Source: Diplonema papillatum (Eukaryota; Euglenozoa; Diplonemea; Diplonemida; Diplonemidae). Taken from it: a stretch of DNA of 64,000 nt. Positions 41,401 to 53,249 of the stretch are shown one piece after another (positions within the stretch are counted from its first letter, which is position 1; each line of letters starts with the position of its first letter). The stretch covers positions 147,443-211,442 of the forward strand of contig JAPJBO010000365.1 of assembly GCA_030068145.1 (NCBI GenBank). Direction: 5' to 3'. The notes under the pieces were generated by a model, which saw nothing but the letters and a program-made list of their open reading frames with translations, was not told where the DNA came from and made no database searches. Position numbers and translations under genes: made by a program.

Positions 41401-43368
41401 CACGACCGCCACCGGCGGGGAACCCGGCCGCGAAGCGCCCCCCGAAGGAGACGGGGGCCTGCCCGCCGCGCACGCCGCCGCGGGCGGCGGCGACGGTTCC
41501 GACCGCCCGGCGGCCGCCGGCTGCGGGTTTCCGGGCACAGACGACGCCGCGCAGAGACGGCGGTCTGGGGTGCGTGCTGGGGGCGGCGGCGTGGCGAGGT
41601 GGTCGAACTGCCGGGGCAGGAAGGGCGACAGCGCGTGGGCGGGCGGCGGGGACGCTGGGTGGCGGACGCTGTGGAGCTTGAGCACCTCTTGGTTCAAGCC
41701 TTGGAGGGCCTCGGCCAGCCGGCTGGTGTCGATCGACCGGCTAGCGCTGCGCAGGCGCGGGCGGAAGGGCAAGCTCCGCTCGACGGACCGCCGGTCGTGC
41801 GACCGCCGGGCGGCGGCGGCCAGCCCGTATATGGGGGTGATCCCCCCGTCGCCGCCCCTCCCGAACGAGAACTCCTCGCCGCCGTCCTCCGCGGCGCACC
41901 GCCGCCGGCGGTGCGAGGGGGACGAGTGCGAAAAAGGCGCGCGGAGGGTGGCGCGTGGCGTGCCTGTGTTTGTGGTGAGCGTACAGATTGGTGTCTTGCT
42001 TTTTTAGATTCCGGTTCCGGGGGTTTAAGGTCTCCGGGTAACTAACTATCGTCGAAAGTACACGGGGTTTCTTGATGGTACCGTGTATTGGTATGTGTAT
42101 CTCAATTGTGGTAGTAGTGGTGCACGTGAGTGTGTGTGTAACTCCTTGTTGCCTGTTGCCGACTATTCGACTGATTCTTTGTTCGTTCGTGAGGTTCCGA
42201 CGAGTGCGAGTATGTACGGTGAAGTCCAGCCTCAGAAGCTGGAGTTAAGAGGGTTTACCAGAGGAGCTTGAGCACCTCTTGGTTCAAGCTTTGGAGGGCC
42301 TCGGCCAGCCGGCTGGTGTCGATCGACCGGCTCGCGCTGCGCAGGCGCGGGCGGAAGGGCAAGCTCCGCTCGACGGACCGCCGGTCGTGCGACCGCCGGG
42401 CGGCGGCGGCCAGCCCGTATATGGGGGTGATCCCCCCCGTCGCCGCCCCTCCCGAACGAGAACTCCTCGCCGCCGTTCTCCGCGGCGCACCGCCGCCGGC
42501 GGTGCGAGGGGGACGAGTGCGAAAAAGGCGCGCGGAGGGTGGCTGTGATTTGTGGCGAGCGTACAAATTGGTGCCTTGCAACTTTTTTAGAATTCGGGGG
42601 TTTAAGGTCTCCGGGTTACTATCGTCGAAAGGGGCGGATATTGGTATGCGTATTTCAATTGTGGTAGTATGTGTGGTGGACACGCACACCTTCCTCGCCG
42701 TGCTTCGCTTTCGCCGGCTCCGCTTCTGCCTCGGCTTCCGCGGCCGGCCCGCCGGTGATGCTGGTGCTGCAGCTGGTGCTGCTGCTGCTGCTGCCGGCGC
42801 GGCTGCCGCTGCCCGCGGGGCTGGTTGCGCCCGCTTCCGTCTGTTTCGCGGCGGGTGCCTCGGCGGGCGCGAGCACCGGCGCCCGCGCGTACAGGTGCAG
42901 CCGCTCCACGACGAACGACGGCGCCCCGCCGGCGGCCGCCGGCCCGGGCGGGAAGGCGGCCCTCAGGTAGCCGTGCGAGGGGGGCACCCGCTTTTCCCAG
43001 AGCTGCACACCGGTCCCCGGTAGCACCTTGCACCGCAGCAGCCGCCGGTGCGTCGCCGGGTCGGCCGACGGGCCGGTGAAGATCTCGGCGTGGTCGGGAG
43101 GACACGGCCCGCGGCTGCTCGCCTGCCAGCCGATGAACCGGATGGCCGCCCCGGCGGGCAGCGGGGGCAGCTTCACCAGCAGGAAGCGGGGCTCGCCGCC
43201 GTCGCCCGCCACCTGCCACCCGCCGCTAACCGTCAAGACTGCCGCTGCGCCGGCCGATGACGCGTCGACGACCCTGCATCCCTTCTCGGCGCTCGCCCAG
43301 TTCGGCTCGTCGCTGCCTTGTATCCCCTGAGGGGTCAGCGGACGGTCGAACGGGCTTATGCTCCGCAT
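38487..43368 (-). CDS. Three-exon gene, beta-sandwich N-terminus and low-complexity body
   Basis: Proposed exons: 43368-42690, 41963-40732, 39278-38487. Both introns are GT-AG and phases match (phase 1, then phase 0), giving 900 residues in total. The N-terminal region (about 15-150) reads GCRVVDASS, GGWQVAGDGG, RFLLVKLPPLPAGAAIRFIGWQ, AEIFTGPS, a pattern like the discoidin-type jelly-roll at the start of some centrosomal and ciliary proteins; this is a weak resemblance. Exon 2 is rich in Pro, Arg and Ala, has a cysteine run from a GCA/TGC microsatellite (41129-41155) and then a helical, probably coiled-coil region (RHDERLARCEDQIERAVSLL; QAVVAWVKPALQRWAKAVEK). Exon 3 is Ser/Pro-rich. Function is unknown. 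The frame is open upstream of the chosen start and an introner-like motif lies at 43555-43670, so an earlier exon may exist. Confidence 0.6.
39362..39746. repeat. 29-bp minisatellite, 13 near-identical copies
   Basis: The unit AGAAGAAGTATTATTGCGTA plus CAGACAGAA repeats at exact 29-base steps from 39362 to 39738, with a final partial unit. Copies look identical, so the expansion or homogenisation is recent. Because 29 is not a multiple of three, all forward frames stay open and give a false 150-residue protein. It lies in intron 2 of the three-exon gene. Confidence 0.95.
39990..40112. mobile_element. Inverted, rearranged copy of the GTCGAATAATAACAG MITE
   Basis: Shares CACACGTCTGGT(T)GTCTAAAAAC and AGTATTCGACAAATCGAATA with the reverse complement of 28851-29010. 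The ends are partly lost. Confidence 0.65.
40113..40540. other. Intronic low-complexity stretch with C-runs
   Basis: Two runs of cytosine (about 40182-40193 and 40198-40215) and A- and T-rich tracts; the TGATGCTAGCATCA palindrome lies near 40478. No coding signal is seen. Confidence 0.5.
42000..42110 (-). repeat. Introner-like dispersed motif in intron 1 of the three-exon gene
   Basis: Core CCGGGGGTTTAAGGTCTCCG with GGTAACTAACTATCGTCGAAAG following, starting about 45 bases from the exon 2 acceptor. The neighbouring copy at 42585-42665 arose with the duplication of the exon end. Confidence 0.6.
42255..42560 (-). pseudogene. Copy of the exon 2 start inside intron 1
   Basis: Almost identical to 41685-41960, including GCTTGAGCACCTCTTGGTTC and the coding block for RRSHDRRSVERSLPFRPRLR. 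An extra C near 42430 shifts the frame relative to the real exon. The introner-like motif and 5' intron sequence upstream of it are also duplicated (42585-42665 against 42000-42110). Confidence 0.85.
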
Positions 43369-43554
43369 TTCCAGCCCGGCTGCCCCCAGTCTTCTTAAGC
43401 GTTCTTTTGGTTCGTTCCTGGTGTGGGGTGCTTTGCGCGAAGTAGAAGGTCTTGGTTTCGGCTGATTTTCAGCAGGAAGAAGGGCAGTTCCATAAGCATC
43501 CGTTGAGTCGACTAGGCTGGGCGATTGGTGCACCCTGCTTCTCTCTCTTTCTAG

Positions 43555-43670
43555 AGTGTAAGTTCGCTTCGTAGAGAACCGGGGGTTTAAAGTCTCCGGG
43601 TGACCATTGTGGTAAGTGTTCCTTTAAGGTATCGGATCTTAGTCTGCGTATCGAATCTGCGGTAGGGGGT
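43555..43670 (-). repeat. Introner-like dispersed motif upstream of exon 1
   Basis: AGTTCGCTTCGTAGAGAACC, then GGGGGTTTAAAGTCTCCGGG and TGACCATTGT. This is the best-preserved copy together with 20740-20840, with which it also shares CTGCGTATCG(A/T)ATCTGCGGTA downstream. Confidence 0.6.
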
Positions 43671-43860
43671 GTCTGTAAGTTGAAGGCAGCTGGCGTGCTT
43701 TTTCCAGACTTGCAGTTCACGGAGGGTTTAGGTGCAAGACGCATGGCTGGATGAGCACGACCACCTCGAATCGACACCAGGAGAATTCGGGTGGAGCTGG
43801 CTTCTACAACTAGTAATATTCCGGTAAAAGGTAGCACTCCTCAACTAGCCCGAACCAACA

Positions 43861-45977
43861 GGATCAAAGAATGTCAGTCACACCCCTTCCCGATTATTTT
43901 TTGCCGCAGCCGCCGGTGCGTCGCCGGGTCGGCGGACGGCGTTTTGTCCGCCGTAGCTTCTTCCTCCCTCCCCTTCCCCGCTTTCACCGATCAACGCCGC
44001 TGGGGGTTTGCAACACCCGACGCTGGGGAGTTGATCAAACAGCGGGCCATGCGCAGCCACTTGACACAGCCAGGTCCGGCGATGAGAACGAAGCTCGTCC
44101 GAGCGTCCGATGAATCCCTTGCCAATATCCAACGACTGTGACACACATGCACCATGTCGGTCGCTAGCGTCTGACAAGGGGCATGGGCGACTAAAAGGTG
44201 AGTGAGCAGTCACCCAACATTCCCTTTGCATTAGCGAACATCAGCTACAGAGAGGTCTTCATACATCTCCCTTGGCGGTTCTTGTCTGCCAGCACGGTGA
44301 GCAGACGCCCACGGCTTCAGACCGTTCCCCCACGTCCGGCGTTTCACTTTGCACGCTCGCGTTCGGGATAACTCGCAGAACCAAAAGGGATACGTCAAAA
44401 GGCTTCTTATTTCGTCTCTTGGGCAGCAGGGGTGTCGAGAGCTAGCAGGAGGACCGTTGCAGCCCGGTTCATGGGAAATAGGAGGGGAGAAAGGTTTGCG
44501 GTGATCTCTGTCCGTTGGGTAGTTCGTGCTACATTGTCTGTCTGCCGACAAAAGAGACCCGCGCGACCGCAACACGTTCACAATGAAGGTGGCGGCGGGG
44601 GGAGAGTTTTAATTGTTTAGGGGTGGAGGAATGCAAGACGTGCTTGGAAAGTTGGTGCTCAACGCCGCATCGGTTCAGCCGCGGAAAAGGCGGGCCAGCA
44701 TCAACGCGGAACCTGGGACAGGACAGCACTGTGAGTCGGGCTCGCCACACGCCTGCCATTCATGCTACGAGAGCAAAGGCAACGCCATCGGGGAGACGGC
44801 CCCTTCAACCGTGTCTGAGCAGTCAGCTAAGAAACGCGGGGCGAAGTTTTACTTCAGGGCAGGGGACAGAACTCGTGGAGCGCGATCTGCAGGTGCTGGA
44901 GCTTCAGGCGAAGCATTTTCACCCCGACAAGAAACGTCGGCCCTTGCCGAAGCTTTCCGAATGCGTCGCCGCTGTGCCTAACTTGTTCCAGTACGAGAGG
45001 GCCCCGCCAATGCGCGCGCCGAACAATTCCTTGGCCATGGTGACGCTTCAGCTAGACTTTGGCGGGCAGTGTCGAAATCGTACTTTAGTTGCACACTGAC
45101 ATAACATGTGACACACCACGCAAGAAGATACACCGTGCTAAACTTTTGTTTGTGCATGATAATGACAACCACGGTTGTTTGTTTTTCGCTTACACCACCG
45201 TGTGTTGTTTTCTCGTTTGTGTGATTTGTCGTGCAGGGGTAGACCCGCATGACCTCACGTCCGTTCAACACGTGGTTCGGTAGTTACAGCACTTGGGATC
45301 CCTTCTGTTCTTTGTCGGGCAGCATCGTCGAGCATTTCATTTCAAGCTGGTGCTTATGTAAAAAAACATGGGATCGCGTGTTGGGTCAACATAACATGTG
45401 AGATCACTTGTTATTTCCATAATAAGTGGGTTGTGTGATTCCCGAACTTCTGATGTGAAAAGGACGATCGGGCGTCATCGGTTTGCCCTTCCGTCATCAT
45501 GCCCGTGTCCATCAAGAAATATGAAGGCGTCTTCCTCTTGTCTGTCCAAGTCTACCGGACACGTCTCTCCATGGAAATAAAAACAAAAAAGACAGGCGCT
45601 TCGTTTTGTTTGTGCGTGCCAAAAAAAAAAAAAAAAAGGAAGAGAGAGATAGGGGGGAGAGAGAGAGAGAGCGAGAGAGGCGAGATACTCGAAGGCAACC
45701 GGTGCTTACTTCGACGACTGGTCACTTGACTAGGTCATTTCTCTCTGTTGACTGGTAGAGACCGTGTGTCGTCGATAGTAAAAGGACCCCACTTGACGCG
45801 CCGGACCTTGTTAGCGTGCGTGGGTGTGTGTGGGTACGCGTGTGCTACTACTAGGAGAGTCTACTGCTGCTACTACTAGGAGAGTCTACTGCTGCTTTTC
45901 TATTATGTGCTCGAATCGGGTGCCCGGAAAAAGGCGTTGGTTTCAGAAAGCGGAGTGAGCCTGCAGTCCAAGAGGGG

Positions 45978-46032
<55 letters not shown>
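43861..46032 (+). mobile_element. 2.2-kb dispersed unit, copy 1
   Basis: Matches 61761-63740 at a constant offset of 17900 with no indel for about 1.88 kb and only about six substitutions seen by eye, then continues with small indels into a (GA)n tract. Older diverged pieces of it are at 9833-10020, 27085-27295 and 28490-28810, so it is a repeat family and not only a segmental duplication. It begins GGATCAAAGAATGTCAGTCA and ends in (GA)n. It encodes no recognisable transposase or RT. Near its start it carries about 30 bases (CAGCCGCCGGTGCGTCGCCG) also found in exon 1 of the adjacent gene (43035-43066). Confidence 0.8.
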
Positions 46033-46033
<1 letters not shown>

Positions 46034-46760
46034 GAGGTGTTTGAGAGCACGACTATCTCTCCGAAGAGCTTCCCGCGCTCAATGCCCCCTTGTCTTCTAC
46101 GCGGTGAAGTCCAGCCTCAGAAGCTGGATAAAAGCGGGTGGCACGCCCGCTATTCGTGGTTGTCTCTCAGGCACACCTCCTTGACTCCGGCTTCTGAGGC
46201 TGGACTCAATATAGGATATACTCTGGGATCGGAGAATCGCTGATTCTCCGATTCTCATCAATCCAGTCTGATTTGAGCAGCCTGGTGATCCTGCCAGTAG
46301 TCCCACGGAAAGGTCTTTAGCGCGTCGGCGTAAGTTCCCGAGTATTCCCGTTCTTCACCCCAGCAAACAGAGCCAATTCCCGCGTGCAACATCTGATGGG
46401 TCATTGCTCCTGAGTCATCATCAACCAATTGAGAACGACGAGCCACAAAACGACATGACGAACTACACACGAGAAAAGCGCTACTGCATGGGAACTGAAA
46501 GGTGGACAGAAATACGTAGATTGGTTCTTGGTTGCTTTCTGGACTTTTACTTGTAGTTTTCTCCTTTTTGTCGCGACACTGTTACGTGTGTACTATGTGC
46601 TGCCGACAGATTTTTTGTCGAGAGGAAAAACACGAAGACTTTTTCCGGAAGGTTTTATTATCCTGCCACAAACAGGTAACCACCCATACACACCTCTTTT
46701 TCCCTTTCCTGTGGTTTGCGACGTCTTTTTTTCTTGACCCGCAGGTCAGAAACATTTTTT
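46033..46760. other. Spacer before the RT fragment
   Basis: Contains two palindromic CCTCAGAAGCTGG motifs in opposite orientation (about 46112 and 46188), enclosing about 80 bases. The rest shows no gene. Confidence 0.45.
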
Positions 46761-48172
46761 GAAGTGCCCAGAACCTGCAGAAGGAGCATCCCCTCAAAGA
46801 ATGGAAAAGGCAGAACCACCCTGACATTTCAAACATCGTGGACGACGAGCTCAACTGGGCGAGCAGCCTCCTGTGTGGTGACTTAGGCGAGCAAAGCGAA
46901 GCTGCTTTTGAGGGAGAATTCAATATTGCCGAGACTGTCGAAAAAGAACGAAGCGAGTGCACAAGCGAAATAAGGAAGCAAGAACTGGCGCTCGCCACTC
47001 TGACTACAAAGACGTACATGCGTTCCCTGCCTAAGACGCCGTTTCGAGGAGCCGTGGGGCCGTTGGAAAAGCTGCCCTCCTCCAGGGCGAATTACGAAGT
47101 CGTTGAGCAGGGGTTGACACCACAGGAGATTTTCGTCCTCAGGCAGTGCACGCAGGAGCCACTTCTCACGTCTACAGAAAGACATCAAGCTCTACCAAGT
47201 CGGGATATATCCGACGCTGATTTGCAGGCGATGAAGCGCGCCGCTCGAAGGCCACGAATCACCCTTTGTGTGTTCAAGATCCCGAAGAAAAATAAACAAG
47301 AGACGCGGCTTCTCATAGATGGCCGGCCGCTTGACCTCCGAACAGCCCCAGTTCTTTCCCCGAAGACGCCGTCACTCACTGACATCGAGGCGTTTACACT
47401 CGAGTTTGAGGTGTTCATGACACTCGACCTCCTCGGGTATTTTTATCAGCTGCCTGTGTCAGCGGCTCTGATGGAGAACCTGGGTTTTAGGGCACGCGAC
47501 GGAAAATATTACGTATTTACCATCGCAGTGCCGGGCATATCGCGGTCGCCTACCATTGCGCAGTTGACGACACTGGGTGTGCGGCGCGGTGCAGGCGTGG
47601 ACTCCTCGAGCTTGGCAATTTACGACGACATTGCTCTTGGAGGCGAAGGAGTTGACGATGTTAGGGCTCAGGAACAGCGATTGAGGCAGACCCTCCGGGA
47701 GGCCCGCATTGTCGTTAGGGAAGACAAAGTGACAGAACCCTCGGCATCGGGAACTTTCGATGGGATAGAACTCAATCTCACGGAAAAGACGCTTTCGATC
47801 CCACGGCAATGGGCGGAGTCGGTGAACGCTCTATTCGGACAAAAGATTACGTCGTACAGGGCTCTGGCTCAGTTCATTGGATGTCTCAGATGGGGTTTAT
47901 TCGTCATGCGGAGTCCTGCAGCGGTGTATCCGGAATTGCTGCGGGCAAATCGACAGCTAAGCAGCGTATGCACGACAGTCAAGGACTGGGACACTGTGAT
48001 CAGACTCCCCCGAGCCATCGTAGAGGAGGTTAACAGAGGAAGGGCATGGCTGTTGCATTGTAAGCCCAGAAGGATTCAGCACCCAACGCGCAACGTCCAC
48101 GTCTGGACGGACGCCTCAGATGAGGGGGGTGCCATTGCCATTCTGGACCCGGTGGAGAGATGCCCCCTTCGG
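46761..48172 (+). pseudogene. Truncated retroelement reverse transcriptase, start of RNase H
   Basis: The frame is open from just after a stop near 46758 with no clear ATG and runs to 48240. RT motifs appear in order: KIPKKNKQETRLLIDGRPLD, FMTLDLLGYFYQLPVS (motif A aspartate), AVPGISRSPTIAQ, the catalytic box IYDDI, and FDGIELNLTEKTLSIP. RNase H starts at VHVWTDASDEGGAIAIL and is then cut off, since sequence beyond about 48172 belongs to an opposed LINE fragment or is unrelated. The pattern is nearest to the RT-RNase H of LTR or DIRS-type elements and clearly distinct from the RT at 5292-6926. It is broken and cannot encode a full polyprotein. Confidence 0.75.
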
Positions 48173-48189
48173 CGCATTCCCGTGCAGCG

Positions 48190-48993
<804 letters not shown>

Positions 48994-49130
48994 GAGTTAG
49001 ATTAGAGTGCAGGGACCATCTCTCCGGGGAGTTTCCGGTCTCACATGATTGGAGGGGCTGCTGCAAAAAAGAGTTAGCGTGAGACCACAAGACGATGCTA
49101 ACACTCAAACTACTGCGGCTCAATGGGGCA

Positions 49131-50228
49131 TTTCTTGATGACGCGATGTGCAACCTGCCAACACGAACGCATGTGTTCCGTAGCTATGCTTTCGCGTCTC
49201 TCTTCTCACCTTGTGTCACCCTGAGAAATCGCTCTCAGAAATTGCTTTTGCAATCCTAACCCCAAAGTAACCGGATTTAGGCTTAAGATCTGGCAGAACT
49301 TGGCTTAAAAATTTGGAGCTGAAAAAGTGCAGGAGGGGGGGGAGGCGTTGGCACATGTGGGACTGTGCAGAGCTGATGGGGGGGTTTGCAGTTTGATGTT
49401 TTCGTTCTCCAACGAAAACGGAGATAGCGGTCAACAAAACATTTCAGAAGCTAAGGCATACACTGGTGAACGAAACAACAGCTGATCAGTTTGAAATGAG
49501 TGGTAAAAGAGTTCTTGTTCTTCGAGTGTACCGGAAACCTCCTCTGAGCTTACCTGCTGGAATGGTTTCGTTGGCTCCCCTTCATTTATTAGTGGTGCCG
49601 TTGTTCCAGAAACAAAAAAGACAGAGAGACGAGTTAGAGTGCAGGGACCATCTCACCGGGGAGTTTCCGGTCCAGAAACAAAAAAGATTGGAAGAATTGT
49701 GTGTGCGCGTTCAGGTTAAACCGCTGCCGACGCTCCTTTGGCTGTAGCAAGTATGCTCTCTGAGAAGGTCTACCAGGTCTAAGGAGGTGGTTACTGGTTT
49801 TCGGGACTGAAAAAACGCAAAAAAACTGATCATCGCGATTGGGCCTGTAGGCGAAGGTGTCGTCAGCAATTTTGTTGGTGTCATCGGGTTCGAGAAGAAT
49901 ACGGTGGGATTCACTCGGTCAACTGCGCTGTATGGAACCCGGCGGATCGCGCTTGGCGGGCAGTAGCAACAGTGCATGGACCATCTCTCTGGGGAGTTTC
50001 CGGTCTCCTCACTCTTTGATGACACGGTGTACGGGCTGGCAAGACGACACGAACGCATGTGTTCTGTAGATATGAGTCATTTTGGCTGTTCGTGAGCTCC
50101 CGTGCATATCGTAAAAATTTGGAGCTGAAAAGGGGGATGGTGTTGGAACAACAAATGGGACTGTGCAGAGCTGATGGGCAGAGACAAAAGGGAATGAACG
50201 GGTCAAAAACAGATCATCGGTTGAGCCT
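49131..50228 (-). pseudogene. Decayed copies of the 3' end and flank of the OSCA-type gene
   Basis: 49830-49970 repeats the last 45 or so codons and stop region of the gene (blocks AGGCGAAGGT, TCGGGTTCGAGAAGAA, CGGCGGATCG, GGCGGGCAGTAG) with frameshifts. The 3' flank at 50000-50200 (CACGAACGCATGTGTTC, AAAATTTGGAGCTGAAAA, GGGACTGTGCAGAGCTGATGG) also recurs at 49160-49385. Three copies of the GCAGGGACCATCTC family are interleaved (48990, 49635, 49970). Confidence 0.75.
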
Positions 50229-52730
50229 TTAGGCGAAGGTGCCGAAATGGTCGTCAGCACTCTTTGTCGGTGTCGTCGGGTTCGAGAAGAAAACGGATTC
50301 GCTCGCACAAATGCGCTGTGTAGGAGCCGGCGGATCGTCGCTCGGCGGGCAGTAGAAACTTCTGGCTGCCATGGCGGCATGATCGGTCTTTACTGGAACG
50401 TATGCAACGGCTGGGTGAACATAGACGCTCGCTTCTGAATCGCCTACGAACTTTTGAGCTGCGGTCCATGATGAGAAATCAAGCTGACGTGGCTGCGGTG
50501 CGGTATCACTGAACTGTCGAGCTACCACACTGCTTAGTGTTGGTAGGTCGGCGGCTGTCTCATACGGAATCTGGTAGTCAATACTATCAACTGCTTTTAC
50601 CACGAAAGTGGGGCCCATCGCATCCGATGATTTTCGATTCACCCACACGATACACGCAACAGTCGATACGAGCGGGACAATGGATACACCAAACACATCC
50701 CATCGCTCCTTTATCGAGGACAGGAGCGTCACGCCGAAAAATTGCATCAGGAAGAGCACCACCAGCATGAACAGAATTACGCTCGGTACCAGCTTCAGAT
50801 CTGACGCTCTCGAGGGCGGGTAGCAGTCAGCCAAAGTAGAACGGTCAACTAGGTATCGCAACAAGAAGAAAGCGAACCCGAAGACAGGGATGTACGGAAC
50901 ATTGACGCTGAACAACATCGCAAAGGAGAAGATGACAAGTGACATCGTGTAGTGTTCTGAGAAATAAAACTGCGGTCGTTGGTAGGCTGCATCGAGCTCG
51001 CGGTGAGTCAAAGCTGACAACGACTTGAGGGGTCCCACGACTAGCAATCCTATCTGAAGCAGTCGTGTAAAGTTGCCCATGAAAGCTCCTTGCGCCACGA
51101 CAGTAACAAAATATCCGTTTGTGGGAACAATCATTGACACCATCAAGTACAACAGCCCTGCTGTGTCCATGTCCTCTAGAATACTAGTCGAATCCCCGAC
51201 ACCCTGTGCGGCGGCTTGAAGCAAGATACTCGTCAGCAGAGAAAATACGGCAAACTTTTTCAGAACCCTAAGTTCACGCACGCTTCTGTCTGGCGCGCGT
51301 TCAAACTTCTCAGTCCATGATCGAAGAACCCCTGGAAGAATGGAGTTGAGGACAGCCAAGGCAATGACAGGCATATACGCAGACACTGCACCACGAAGTT
51401 CGGCATTGGTATCCAGCAAAGGCTCGAGAAAAGGAATCCATTCACCCAACTTGTCCACTGACCCAAAGAAAGCCAGAATAGAACCCCACAGCATGGCAAG
51501 AACAACCAGCACCGCACAAGTCACGGCAAAACGAAGTTTTCGCTCGACCCAGGTGGTACCCATGTTCTCCCAAAGAATGCTTTTCGGATGAGGCGCGAAC
51601 CACACTTTCTGGCCACCAATAAGCGATTTTTCATTCGCGTGGATGATGTACCGGCAGCAGTCGATTGAGGTGTTGAACGTGACGTAAGCAAGGCCGAGAG
51701 CATCCGACTCCAGTTCTTCAACCTCGGCCTTCATGGCCAAAAGCTCTTCGTAGCATTCATCGACTACTGTTCGATGGTGCTTGATGGCGTTGACTTTACT
51801 CCCACAAAGGGTCGGCCTGATCTCAAGTTTTTTATCATCCAGGATGGAGCTTCCTTTGATCTCCTCTTTCTCGCAGAAAGCGTACCAATGCTCTAGTTGG
51901 TGAAGTGAATCATCGTGTTTTTTTATTGTTTTCAACATTTTCTTCGGACAATTGCGCGGAATATCGATGCTGGTGATTGATGAGACAAGCTGTGACGGAA
52001 CATGTGCGCGGACCTCGTCGTTGGTCACTTTAGACAGCGGTATACCTAAACAGGAAAGATCCACAGCCGCTGTTCTCGGAGGTGTTTGAGACGCCTTAGC
52101 GCGCATAAACGTATTCATCAAGTTTACGGCGACACCGTACATCTCGTAGGCAACAAAGATGGACATAATAAGGACCACCCACAACCGGGCGGATTTTGGC
52201 GCGATGTTACGCGTCGACCAGTCGGGGATGCCAGCTTCGTACTTATTGTCGGTGTCGTTCAACTCTGTCAGATACTGATCGCGGTAATTCGACGATGCGT
52301 TTATGGGAACAAGAATGACCAGCAAAGCGAATGACGTACTGGCAAACATGAGCATGGTCATCCGCAGGAACTGAAGGTACACGCGTGACTCCCATCCCTG
52401 TGCAGACTGAAGCCAAGGGTCGCGCCCCTCTAGTAGGGCGCCAAAGCGAGTCGAGGATTGAAAGCCGGCACCGCCAAAATTGAAAAAGGTCGGTGGGTCT
52501 TGTGGACGTCTGGGCCTGAACACCTTCCATGCCATCACGCGGCCTCTCTTCGTTTCATTCTGCACCACGCGAGCGATCAGCACCAACACCACTGACGCAA
52601 TCGCGTTCAGGGTAATTACCGAAAGCAGACCTTCGGTGTCGTACATATTGTCCGCTTGAGCAACCGCCTGATGTTCCTTTGCTCGTATACTCTGCTGGAT
52701 ATTTCTTGCGTAGCCGGCTTTCTGAAGCAT
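50229..52730 (-). CDS. OSCA/TMEM63-type mechanosensitive or osmosensitive cation channel
   Basis: 833 residues in one exon. The layout follows the OSCA/CSC1/TMEM63 (DUF221) family: an N-terminal membrane helix (about 34-56), two more helices (about 125-145 and 185-208), a long cytoplasmic region (about 215-375) with a coiled stretch and the RNA-recognition-like segment ending LGLAYVTFNTSIDCCRYI, then VWFAPHPKSILWENM, which matches the family's conserved APEPxDIxWENL block, and a core of about seven or eight helices to about 690. The region SILPGVLRSWTEKFE to VLKKFAVFSLLTSILLQ corresponds to the pore-lining helices. The C-terminal tail of about 130 residues is polar. Such proteins form cation channels in the plasma or endomembranes that open with membrane tension. 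The start at 52730 is the first in-frame ATG. Confidence 0.9.
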   Translation of the reverse strand: MLQKAGYARNIQQSIRAKEHQAVAQADNMYDTEGLLSVITLNAIASVVLVLIARVVQNETKRGRVMAWKVFRPRRPQDPPTFFNFGGAGFQSSTRFGALLEGRDPWLQSAQGWESRVYLQFLRMTMLMFASTSFALLVILVPINASSNYRDQYLTELNDTDNKYEAGIPDWSTRNIAPKSARLWVVLIMSIFVAYEMYGVAVNLMNTFMRAKASQTPPRTAAVDLSCLGIPLSKVTNDEVRAHVPSQLVSSITSIDIPRNCPKKMLKTIKKHDDSLHQLEHWYAFCEKEEIKGSSILDDKKLEIRPTLCGSKVNAIKHHRTVVDECYEELLAMKAEVEELESDALGLAYVTFNTSIDCCRYIIHANEKSLIGGQKVWFAPHPKSILWENMGTTWVERKLRFAVTCAVLVVLAMLWGSILAFFGSVDKLGEWIPFLEPLLDTNAELRGAVSAYMPVIALAVLNSILPGVLRSWTEKFERAPDRSVRELRVLKKFAVFSLLTSILLQAAAQGVGDSTSILEDMDTAGLLYLMVSMIVPTNGYFVTVVAQGAFMGNFTRLLQIGLLVVGPLKSLSALTHRELDAAYQRPQFYFSEHYTMSLVIFSFAMLFSVNVPYIPVFGFAFFLLRYLVDRSTLADCYPPSRASDLKLVPSVILFMLVVLFLMQFFGVTLLSSIKERWDVFGVSIVPLVSTVACIVWVNRKSSDAMGPTFVVKAVDSIDYQIPYETAADLPTLSSVVARQFSDTAPQPRQLDFSSWTAAQKFVGDSEASVYVHPAVAYVPVKTDHAAMAARSFYCPPSDDPPAPTQRICASESVFFSNPTTPTKSADDHFGTFA

Positions 52731-53249
52731 ACATTTTCAACGCAGAAGGCTCCACAATTTGGGGTATTTTGGTCTTGGACGCCACGAATACCGAACGGAC
52801 AAAAGAAGCGGCATGAATGTGGGTAGAGCAAACTCGGATAGGATAGGGAAGATAGAAGTGTGACGCGCGCAAGGGAAACCGTGCCGCCGGAGAGACGAGG
52901 CCCAAGGCTGCGTGGTTGTAGCGTTGGTGATGTTTTCTTTTCTCCGAATTACATCGTAGAAATGTTTGTGGCCTCAGGGAAAACTCCCTCTAGGTTTACT
53001 CCGCGTAAACGGTACTACCGTAGGTTTTTCTTTTTAGCTTTTGTGATGGCTGAAAGGGCACACGTGCTGGCGTATGTGGCTTCCTGTCTCTAAGTCTTCA
53101 AAAGGGGTCTGCCACATCCTTCGGTTTTGACCCATAATCGATGGCGATGTCATCGCCTGAACAATGGTGAAGGAAATGAATACGTGTTCATAAAACTTCC
53201 TGCTCTGGTAGTTGGCTCGAAACACAAGAAAACGACAACAGACGGCAGT
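52731..53249. other. Intergenic, between channel and pseudophosphatase genes
   Basis: No coding or repeat signal was recognised. The left part is the channel gene's 5' region, and the right part the 3' region of the next gene, as both are on the minus strand. Confidence 0.45.
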
